This document shows, one piece after another, positions 1-5,334 of a stretch of DNA of 9,814 bases. The notes beneath the pieces are model-generated. The model was given only the letters and a program-made list of their open reading frames with translations, searched no databases and was not told the origin of the DNA. Source of the DNA: Peptococcaceae bacterium UBA2264 (GTDB lineage Bacteria > Bacillota > Desulfitobacteriia > Desulfitobacteriales > Desulfitobacteriaceae); the NCBI GenBank assembly GCA_002347475.1, contig DDXI01000051.1, positions 1 through 9,814 on the forward strand, in the 5' to 3' direction. Position numbers and translations under genes: made by a program. Positions within the stretch are counted from its first letter, which is position 1. Each line of letters starts with the position of its first letter.

Positions 1-66
1 ATTAATAAGCTCTCTGTTTCGTGTTAATAATGTTATCTGCACTCCATTCGTCTGCACAATTTTCAT
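1..66 (-). CDS. Hypothetical protein, N-terminal fragment (continues past the left edge)
   Basis: Reading leftwards from an ATG at 66-64, 22 codons stay open to the window edge and begin MKIVQTNGV. A strong ribosome site, GGGGAGG at 80-74, sits 7 nt before the ATG, which is the main reason to believe in the gene. Too little protein is visible to assign a family and I do not recognise it. It is transcribed away from the kinase-fusion gene at 380, so the two share the 67-379 intergenic region. The rest of the reading frame would have to be seen to judge it. Confidence 0.6.
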   Translation of the reverse strand, partial: MKIVQTNGVQITLLTRNRELIN

Positions 67-73
67 TTACAGA

Positions 74-80
74 CCTCCCC
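74..80 (-). promoter_or_regulatory. Ribosome binding site of the partial gene at 1-66
   Basis: GGGGAGG on the minus strand, 7 nt before the ATG at 66. It fixes the start of an otherwise barely visible gene. Confidence 0.65.
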
Positions 81-93
81 GGCATATTCATAT

Positions 94-111
94 CTGATAT
101 GCATTTATCAG
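94..111. repeat. Inverted repeat CTGATA-N6-TATCAG
   Basis: A perfect 6-bp inverted repeat with a 6-nt centre, just upstream of the ribosome site of the partial minus-strand gene. It overlaps a second palindrome, CATATCTGATATG. The hexamer CTGATA recurs within the next 110 bp (near 160 and 200). It could be an operator or a small leader hairpin; the sequence alone does not decide. Confidence 0.4.
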
Positions 112-268
112 GCAATTCCTGTTAATCAACTTGTTCTCCTTTCAGCGAATAGAGCCTTTCTGATATTTATATATCTGCCATAATCCAGGTTAATCTTATG
201 CTGATAAAGCGAAAATTTAATAATAAAGGATTCTTATTAAATCCTGTCATTTTTGATTTATTATAAAA

Positions 269-297
269 TTGTTAACAGTAACGCTATATAATATAAT
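269..297 (+). promoter_or_regulatory. Sigma-A-type promoter for the kinase-fusion/PRTase pair
   Basis: TTGTTA (269-274) is followed after 17 bp by a consensus TATAAT (292-297). A second overlapping TATAAT lies at 287-292. The start of transcription should fall near 303-305, giving a leader of about 75 nt before the ATG at 380. Position, spacing and a perfect -10 support the call; the -35 matches only 4 of 6. Confidence 0.65.
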
Positions 298-317
298 AGC
301 AAGAGATCATTGTTCAA

Positions 318-350
318 GCTTTTGCCCTGATCAGACAGGGAATAAAAAGC
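318..350 (+). other. Hairpin in the 5' leader of the kinase-fusion gene
   Basis: Two stacked helices can form in the leader RNA: GCTTTT (318-323) with AAAAGC (345-350), and CCCTG (325-329) with CAGGG (336-340) around the loop ATCAGA. It ends 17 nt before the ribosome site and is not followed by a T-run, so it is not an obvious terminator. Its role is unknown. Confidence 0.4.
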
Positions 351-366
351 AATACTAAAAACAATC

Positions 367-374
367 AGAGGTGG
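367..374 (+). promoter_or_regulatory. Ribosome binding site deciding the start at 380
   Basis: AGAGGTGG, 5 nt before ATG 380. The alternative GTG start at 371 lies within this site and has no ribosome site of its own, so it is rejected. Confidence 0.75.
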
Positions 375-379
375 CTGCT

Positions 380-1315
380 ATGGTCTTTATCACTATATCC
401 AGACAAACCGGAAGCTTGGGCAGGAAAATCACAGAGTTACTCGCCAGCAAACTCGAGCTGCCGGTAATTAGCCGCGATCTGGTAATAAACCAATGGTTGC
501 CGGAAATAGCCAACAGACATGAACTGCATATGCTGGCAGAAAGTCCTGGCTTTTATTTGAGCCCTTCTGCGCAGGACATAACCTTTGCCGAATATATCGA
601 AAATAAATTAAGAAATTATGTAGCTGAACAACCGGCAATTATTTTTGGCTTAGGAGCCCAGGTTATATTTTCCCGGCACCCGGCTGCCATCCATGTGAAG
701 ATCATGGCCTCTCCTGATGTCCGGACCAAGCGTATTATGCAGAAATACAATATGGAAAAAACTGACGCAGCAAGGTTTTTGGAACTCACTGACAGGAAAC
801 ACAAACGCTATATTGCCACTATTTACAACAAAGACTGGTCAGATCCGGCACTCTACCATCTCACCCTGAATACCGACTTCTTGTCCGCAGAAGAATGCAC
901 CAACCTTTTATTTGACTTGGCCAGGAACAGGGAGATCTGCTCCCAGCCTGCGGTAGAACCCTCCGAGCAGGAAAGCAAGAAACCAGTTTATTATAAACAC
1001 CCCTCAGAAGAAGAATTTGCTAAAATTCTGGATATGTACGATATCGAGTGGGAATACGAACCCCGCACCTTCCCCATTAAATGGGATGAGGAAGGTAACA
1101 TCACCCTGGCCTTTTCACCGGATTTTTACCTGCCCAGATTTAATACCTTTATTGAACTGACAACTATGAATCAGAAATATGCCTCAGTAAAAAAGAAAAA
1201 AGTTGAGCTGCTTAAAAAGCTCTACCCCGGTACCAACATCAATATTGTTTTTAGAAATGACTTTTATACCCTATTAAAAAGATTCGGGCTAAAGGAAGGA
1301 ACAGAAAATAAATGA
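380..1315 (+). CDS. Cytidylate-kinase-like protein fused to a PD-(D/E)XK-like nuclease-fold domain
   Basis: A protein of 311 residues. Residues 1-185 resemble the cytidylate-kinase-like family: a strand leading into the phosphate-binding segment ISRQTGSLGRKI (6-17), then D-R-K-H-K-R-Y (138-144), D-W-S-D-P (152-156) and the LNTD turn (163-166) typical of its C-terminal half. After a short polar linker, residues 204-303 form a second domain with an acidic helix (E210-E212), SPDFYLP with P247-D248, IELT with E259, then a lysine cluster (271-274). This order resembles a PD-(D/E)XK nuclease core, but E-x-K is E-x-T, so the catalytic lysine may have moved or been lost. The stop overlaps the next gene's start (ATGA), indicating translational coupling to the phosphoribosyltransferase. 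Kinase or nuclease activity is inferred from the folds, not shown; the substrate is unknown. Confidence 0.8.
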   Translation: MVFITISRQTGSLGRKITELLASKLELPVISRDLVINQWLPEIANRHELHMLAESPGFYLSPSAQDITFAEYIENKLRNYVAEQPAIIFGLGAQVIFSRHPAAIHVKIMASPDVRTKRIMQKYNMEKTDAARFLELTDRKHKRYIATIYNKDWSDPALYHLTLNTDFLSAEECTNLLFDLARNREICSQPAVEPSEQESKKPVYYKHPSEEEFAKILDMYDIEWEYEPRTFPIKWDEEGNITLAFSPDFYLPRFNTFIELTTMNQKYASVKKKKVELLKKLYPGTNINIVFRNDFYTLLKRFGLKEGTENK

Positions 1316-1842
1316 CCTTGTCTGCTATTGGAAAAACAATTTTCAGCCAAGAACAAATAGAACGCAAAGTTGCCGAAATAGGCCGGGAGATTGACCAGGA
1401 CTATCGGGGCAAGGAACTGATCGCCATAAGTGTCCTTAAAGGCTCCCTCTACTTTCTGGCTGACTTGACACGTCATCTCACGATGCCCTTAAGTATTGAT
1501 TTTCTTTCAATCAGAGCCTTCTCAGACGATAATCATAAAACCGGAGTAGTTCGCTTTACCAAAGATCTGGATTTATCCATAACCGGCCGCCATGTGCTTC
1601 TAGTGGAAGATGTCATAGGCACAGGTCTTACCCTTGGTTATGTCTGTCAGCACCTGGAAGCCGCTAAACCAGCCAGTTTAAAAATATGTACCCTCCTCGA
1701 TAACCCGGCCGAACGGCTCCTGACTATCAACATTGCTTACCGCTGTTTTGTTATGCCGAACATCTTTGTCGTGGGATATGGCCTTGACTATCAGGAAAGA
1801 TACCGTAACCTACCCTATATTGCTGAATACAAGAGCAAATGA
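1312..1842 (+). CDS. HPRT-family phosphoribosyltransferase, catalytically divergent
   Basis: At 176 residues it has normal length for bacterial hypoxanthine phosphoribosyltransferases, which join hypoxanthine or guanine to PRPP in purine salvage. Family hallmarks are present: LKG (42-44), TGVVR...KDLD, the PRPP loop VLLVEDVIGTGLTL (95-108), and VVGYGLDYQERYRNLPY (153-169) with D159. Three usual active-site positions differ. The Asp after VEDxI, the general base, is G103. The Lys of TLLDK, which contacts the base, is N131. The Ser-Tyr of the mobile loop is A69-F70. The PRPP-binding acidic pair E99-D100 remains. It may use another base, be a poor enzyme, or act as a sensor. The ATG overlaps the previous stop by 4 nt, with AAGGAAGGA 11 nt upstream. 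Because of the changes I withhold the symbol hpt. Confidence 0.85.
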   Translation: MTLSAIGKTIFSQEQIERKVAEIGREIDQDYRGKELIAISVLKGSLYFLADLTRHLTMPLSIDFLSIRAFSDDNHKTGVVRFTKDLDLSITGRHVLLVEDVIGTGLTLGYVCQHLEAAKPASLKICTLLDNPAERLLTINIAYRCFVMPNIFVVGYGLDYQERYRNLPYIAEYKSK

Positions 1843-1853
1843 TAAACTGCGCC

Positions 1854-3509
1854 TCAATGATCAGCCTCTGCTTTATTTACCATTATATCTGGCAAGCTGA
1901 TATCTATTCCGGCATCCCCAAATTTCTCATCATATTCACCACTGATAAACAGTTTTTCGAACAGCATGATGTAATGCAAATTTATATATACCCTCAATCT
2001 TGTCTCTAAAAAAGAGTATGCCACCCTATTGAGAGAATGCTTTCGAAGAGCTGAGATACTTCCTGTTATTTTTTTTATAAATCTAAAAAATGTACGTTTC
2101 TGTTTTGCTGATGTTCCCGGATCACTGCTGCTGATAAAATCACGAATACGTCTAAGTAAAATAGCAGATATCAGCTTCTGATGATGCTTATATAACTCCG
2201 AGCGTTCGATTAATTTAGTGTATTTTTTAATAGCTGAACGATCCGCAAAAAGTGAATAGCAATCAGTTGCGCCACCGGCTTTTTCAATATTCTCCATTAT
2301 CTCCTTCGACAATATCTCCCTGCACTTGTTCTTGTGAAACTCTTTGCTCGTTCCGTTCAAATTTTTAACGCCATTTGCCACTGCTACAAAACGTTTATCA
2401 AGAAAAGGATACCTTGTTTCTATATCGAAGGAATTGAACATAATACCATTCTTTTTAAGAATTAACAAACTGGCGAATACCAAGGGTTCTTCTTTGAAGG
2501 AATATTTATGCGGATTGTCGGGCTGCGGGTTTACAGGCATAAACACCTTGTCATTATAATGTATATTCATAACCTGATCGGCACATTCACCACATATAAA
2601 ATGCTTTACCTTAGCCTGATTGACCATATTAGCTAACGTATACTGCAGAAATACCCCATATTCATAAACAGTACCCTCTAATCTCCAGACTATATCCGGG
2701 AGAGATTGGAGGGTTGTATTATCTGTGACTGTCTCCTGGAGAGTAACATCCGGATATGATTGCAGGATTTTCTTAACATTGACCAACTCACTTTTACCGG
2801 TACTGCCACCGACTGAAAAAGTATGGATTTTCTTCTCCTTATTTTTTTTCAAGGAATGCAAAATACAATTGGAATCATAGCCGGCAGATAGAGCCATATT
2901 AATTTCATTTTGATCATCAAGACAGCTGTTAATAGCATTATCCAATACCAGGCTCCAGTTATCAATAGCTTGGTTCTCGCTGAGCTGTTCCAGTTCATAT
3001 TGAACTTCGGTTTGTTCCACTTTTTTTTGACTGGCATGTAGAGCATGATTAATTTTGATCTTAAAAACATTGTATATCAATGTTTGAGAACCGTTGATAA
3101 ACCCATTAACAATGAAGTCACTGACGGTTTCGTTATTTAAACTTCGCTTGATACCGGACTCTTTCAGTAACTTTTTAATCGAAGTACTGTAGAAAACTTT
3201 TGTTTCTAAGATAGTGTAATAAAGCGTCAGAGCTGATGTATTTTGATCATGGTATATATGTAAGTTTTTAGTTTTTTTATCATAGATAACCAAAATATAT
3301 ACTCCATTCAAGTACTCGGTAATTCTGCGATCATGATCATTAAAGAGCCTTTTGACAGACATACCGTCGCTGGACTTGTTTTCTTTTCTACAGCATAAAT
3401 AGCCACAGATATTTATGGTAATATCGTCATCATCATAAGAATACACATTTTCATTGCCAGTCAATAATACACCGTCTGTAATTTCATAAACACCAAAAAT
3501 TGTTTTCAT
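1854..3509 (-). CDS. Asparagine-synthase-related ATP-dependent ligase, no glutaminase cysteine
   Basis: A protein of 551 residues with the two-domain layout of class II asparagine synthetases. The N-terminal Ntn-like part is recognisable around 64-115 and 131-157, but the protein begins MKTIFG where glutamine-using members have Met-Cys-Gly. It therefore cannot take nitrogen from glutamine by the usual route. The synthetase part has the ATP-pyrophosphatase loop SAGYDS (208-213, normally SGGxDS), GECADQ (307-312, like GEGADE), RYPFLD (366-371) and a possible catalytic lysine K410 before a Gly-Gly. The last 120 residues are helical, basic and unfamiliar. Relatives without the cysteine include lasso-peptide cyclases and beta-lactam synthetases, so amide-bond formation on an unknown substrate is likely. 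The start is ATG 3509 because GGAGGT lies 4 nt upstream, inside the longer TTG version. By eye its base and codon use is more AT-rich than its neighbours. Confidence 0.82.
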   Translation of the reverse strand: MKTIFGVYEITDGVLLTGNENVYSYDDDDITINICGYLCCRKENKSSDGMSVKRLFNDHDRRITEYLNGVYILVIYDKKTKNLHIYHDQNTSALTLYYTILETKVFYSTSIKKLLKESGIKRSLNNETVSDFIVNGFINGSQTLIYNVFKIKINHALHASQKKVEQTEVQYELEQLSENQAIDNWSLVLDNAINSCLDDQNEINMALSAGYDSNCILHSLKKNKEKKIHTFSVGGSTGKSELVNVKKILQSYPDVTLQETVTDNTTLQSLPDIVWRLEGTVYEYGVFLQYTLANMVNQAKVKHFICGECADQVMNIHYNDKVFMPVNPQPDNPHKYSFKEEPLVFASLLILKKNGIMFNSFDIETRYPFLDKRFVAVANGVKNLNGTSKEFHKNKCREILSKEIMENIEKAGGATDCYSLFADRSAIKKYTKLIERSELYKHHQKLISAILLRRIRDFISSSDPGTSAKQKRTFFRFIKKITGSISALRKHSLNRVAYSFLETRLRVYINLHYIMLFEKLFISGEYDEKFGDAGIDISLPDIMVNKAEADH

Positions 3510-3513
3510 AATT

Positions 3514-3519
3514 ACCTCC
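3514..3519 (-). promoter_or_regulatory. Ribosome binding site deciding the start at 3509
   Basis: GGAGGT followed by AATT and ATG. It overlaps the alternative TTG start at 3521, which is therefore unlikely to be used. Confidence 0.8.
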
Positions 3520-3631
3520 AAGTATATTATTTATATTCCAATCGATATCGCAAACATTTTTGGGGATTGAAAACAACAATTAGCGAGAAGAGAAAGCGTT
3601 CCTTATAACAAATGACATTTATTATGAGGAA

Positions 3632-3660
3632 AGCATATCATTTGCTTTTTAGCAAGTCAA
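3632..3660 (-). promoter_or_regulatory. Sigma-A promoter with extended -10 for the asparagine-synthase-like gene
   Basis: On the minus strand TTGACT (3660-3655) and TATGCT (3637-3632) are exactly 17 bp apart, and TG precedes the -10 by one base (TGATATGCT), an extended -10. Transcription should start near 3625, leaving a leader of roughly 115 nt. No riboswitch or terminator is evident in that leader. Confidence 0.7.
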
Positions 3661-3703
3661 CATTATGGCCCTACTGCAATAATTTGTGAAATATAATATT
3701 CCA

Positions 3704-3733
3704 TTATTATCTTAATCTTTCCGACTTTATGAT
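3704..3733 (+). promoter_or_regulatory. Possible promoter of the lipoprotein gene
   Basis: TATGAT (3728-3733, continuing into AAAAT) lies 41 nt before the TTG start. The best -35 is TTATTA (3704-3709) at 18 bp, which is weak. The position is right for a promoter divergent from the one at 3632-3660. Confidence 0.35.
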
Positions 3734-3774
3734 AAAATGGTCCTAGAAATTAATTTTGATTTGAGGTGATCTGA

Positions 3775-4347
3775 TTGTACCCAAAAATTAATCTGGTGGT
3801 TATTCTTTGTACTCTTATGGTGTTCCTGAGCGGCTGTCAGCCAAGCACTCCTCCGAACAACCAACAGGAACCCCCCCAGAATCAATCCCAGGAAAATCCG
3901 CAGAATCAGTCCCAGGAGAAACAAGTCATTCATGCTTCAACAGTTGATCCTCTCACTCAAGATTCCTGGACTCAACTAAGCCAGAGCAGCGTTGATTTGG
4001 ATGCTGACAATGAGGAAGAATCTCTCATTTTATACACAGCAGCTCAGCGTGACAGCAAAGGTGAAATCATGTGGGACGACGGCCAGAAGTGGCTGCTGCT
4101 GGTCAAGGATGACACCAGCTACTACACTCTATTCTCCGAATACGTCCAGTTAGGATCTGTATATTTCACTGTTGCCGGGATTGAAAATACCCCCACACCA
4201 AGAATAGGTATGCTGGTTTCCACCGGAAGCAACCTTACCTTGACAAATTATACCTATGTTCAGGGAAAACAGGGATATGAAGAAGAAACTGCTTACGATT
4301 CCGGAATCATTAACTCCATCTTCACTTCTTTTCCTGCTTATCAATAA
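3775..4347 (+). CDS. Lipoprotein of unknown function
   Basis: A protein of 190 residues starting at TTG, supported by GAGGTGAT 4 nt upstream; the next ATG would remove most of the signal sequence. Residues 4-20 form a short basic-hydrophobic signal ending in the lipobox LSGC, so C21 should be lipidated and the protein held on the outer face of the membrane. A Pro/Gln/Asn-rich linker (22-50) contains two copies of an octapeptide. The folded part (about 52-190) is rich in beta-strand-like segments and contains DLDADNEEE (74-82), resembling the Asp-rich loops seen before strands in many Firmicute surface lipoproteins, possibly a calcium-binding loop. I do not recognise a named family. It stands alone, with divergent and convergent neighbours on either side. 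Confidence 0.8.
   Translation: MYPKINLVVILCTLMVFLSGCQPSTPPNNQQEPPQNQSQENPQNQSQEKQVIHASTVDPLTQDSWTQLSQSSVDLDADNEEESLILYTAAQRDSKGEIMWDDGQKWLLLVKDDTSYYTLFSEYVQLGSVYFTVAGIENTPTPRIGMLVSTGSNLTLTNYTYVQGKQGYEEETAYDSGIINSIFTSFPAYQ
3874..3921 (+). repeat. Tandem 24-bp repeat encoding PQNQSQE(N/K)
   Basis: Two adjacent 24-bp units (3874-3897 and 3898-3921) differ at a few bases and encode PQNQSQEN and PQNQSQEK in the lipoprotein linker. The copies are in frame, so copy-number change would only alter linker length. Confidence 0.8.
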
Positions 4348-4401
4348 AAAGGGTGTAACCCCTGCCCGGCCTTGGTAATGAGTTTTTCACTTATCATTAT
4401 C

Positions 4402-4450
4402 ATAAAAATACCTCCAATCCTGGATCATTATCCTGCGATTGGGGGTATTT
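4402..4450 (-). terminator. Rho-independent terminator of the small secreted-protein gene
   Basis: A 14-bp stem pairs 4406-4419 with 4437-4450, with one G-U wobble; the centre adds a small GGAT/ATCC helix. Read on the minus strand the stem runs into TTTTTATG, so it serves the gene ending at 4520. On the plus strand no T-run follows, so its effect on the lipoprotein transcript ending at 4347 is uncertain. Confidence 0.65.
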
Positions 4451-4519
4451 CTGTGAAGAGATATCTTAGCCTGCCACAATCACCTGTGATTTTGCAGCTA
4501 GCAATCATCCGCTCTAGGT

Positions 4520-5005
4520 TTACATACTCTCATCGACACAATCAATTTGCTCAAGATAGTATTTATATTCCGTAACCTTTTGCACATAATCATCTTGCTT
4601 ATAAGAGTTATTATTTTCTATAAAAGCTGCGCAGCCTTCAATTCCTCTTTGTTCGGAGAGCAACATCAGGTCAAAAACAATCTCATCACAATATCCTTGT
4701 GCAGCCCAATAATCCCGATATGAGGCCAATTTTTCAATCTTTGCTTTAATATCTTCAGTTTGAGTACTATTGTCACCTTCTACCTGGTAGACTGCCAAAA
4801 CCAACTCATAAGACAAGCGGTTATTCTCACAGAGGTTCCCAATTTCATGCTGTATGTTTTCGGAAAAAGGCACCTCATAAATTGGTGCTTCATGATCGAG
4901 AGAGGAGTTTTCCGCTGCCGTTGAAATGACGAGAGGGCAGATCAAGATCAGGATAAAGATTGGGATGAGAAAAATATACTGTAACAATCTTCTTGTAGTA
5001 AGCAT
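4520..5005 (-). CDS. Small secreted or membrane-anchored protein, lysozyme-like (SLT) appearance
   Basis: A protein of 161 residues. Residues 7-31 form one long hydrophobic stretch after basic residues: an uncleaved anchor or a signal peptide ending near S-T-A-A. The rest is acidic and helical. Residues 50-120 recall lytic transglycosylases of the soluble (SLT) kind: a helix LSYELVLAVYQVEG in which E76 sits where the catalytic glutamate of LAxxxxES would be, then a Tyr-Trp segment (RDYWAAQGYCDE). The usual Ser after the Glu and the following signature are missing, so it may be a degenerate relative without peptidoglycan cleavage. The resemblance is my reading by eye and is weak. The start is ATG 5005, with GAGGTGG 5 nt upstream; a GTG at 5014 lies within that site. 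Flanking terminators isolate it as a single-gene unit, though its own promoter is not obvious. Confidence 0.65.
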   Translation of the reverse strand: MLTTRRLLQYIFLIPIFILILICPLVISTAAENSSLDHEAPIYEVPFSENIQHEIGNLCENNRLSYELVLAVYQVEGDNSTQTEDIKAKIEKLASYRDYWAAQGYCDEIVFDLMLLSEQRGIEGCAAFIENNNSYKQDDYVQKVTEYKYYLEQIDCVDESM

Positions 5006-5010
5006 AATTT

Positions 5011-5020
5011 CCACCTCTCT
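5011..5020 (-). promoter_or_regulatory. Ribosome binding site deciding the start at 5005
   Basis: AGAGAGGTGG with 5 nt to ATG 5005. It covers the alternative GTG at 5014. Confidence 0.75.
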
Positions 5021-5081
5021 CTTCGAATATCAATTTTACTGTGATCATCTTCTTCGCACTGCGATTGACCTCACCCCTGAA

Positions 5082-5111
5082 AGCACAAAAACCGACCTTG
5101 TAAGGTCGGTT
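5082..5111 (-). terminator. Strong rho-independent terminator downstream of nrdJ
   Basis: AACCGACCTT (5090-5099) and AAGGTCGGTT (5102-5111) are perfect inverted repeats; with a workable loop this gives an 8-bp GC-rich stem. On the minus strand it is followed by TTTTTGTGCTTT. It lies about 225 nt beyond the nrdJ stop and ends that transcript before the gene at 5005. Confidence 0.82.
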
Positions 5112-5334
5112 ACGCTACTAGCTCAGTACGAGGGATAAGCGTCCAAATGCACCCCCGCATTCATCGCTCCCTGTTGGATATATTCTTACATTATAAGAAT
5201 ATATCATTCAGAAGTAATTTACAAGACATTTCTGAATTTTCAGATAACATGCCCTTGCTACTGCTGATAGCTCCAGCCAACTCACCCCCCTCTTGTTCTG
5301 TCAGATATGAATTCAATAGTTATCTGCCAATTTT
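5112..5334 (-). other. nrdJ 3' untranslated region or unannotated small RNA, with hairpins
   Basis: This stretch holds no recognisable gene. It contains a perfect 12-bp inverted repeat (5177-5188 with 5194-5205, loop CATTA) and an 8-bp repeat ATTCAGAA/TTCTGAAT (5206-5213 with 5230-5237). A third pair is CAGATA/TATCTG, 5302-5326 approximately. Neither main hairpin has a T-run. A 29-codon minus-strand frame (5280-5191, TTG start after GGGGGGTGAG) and a 13-codon frame near 5160-5125 are possible but unsupported by coding signal. Confidence 0.4.
5177..5205. repeat. Perfect 12-bp AT-rich inverted repeat
   Basis: GATATATTCTTA (5177-5188) and TAAGAATATATC (5194-5205) around CATTA. It is symmetrical enough to work on either strand, as an RNA hairpin or a protein site. 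A second hairpin adjoins it at 5206. Confidence 0.75.

Noticed and set aside
1854..3509. Lasso-peptide or other RiPP cluster around the asparagine-synthase-like gene
   Set aside because: No leader-binding protein, transglutaminase-like protease, transporter or precursor peptide is present on either side.
3511..3625. Possible riboswitch or leader peptide in the 115-nt leader of the asparagine-synthase-like gene
   Set aside because: Only 5-bp pairings and two tiny frames (8 and 12 codons) without ribosome sites were found; no known riboswitch motif is visible.
4351..4365. Small GGGT-GTA-ACCC hairpin just after the lipoprotein stop
   Set aside because: A 4-bp stem with a 3-nt loop and no T-run is too weak to call a terminator.
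4372..4575. 67-codon plus-strand frame downstream of the lipoprotein gene
   Set aside because: It runs through the terminator hairpin and into the opposite gene, with no ribosome site.
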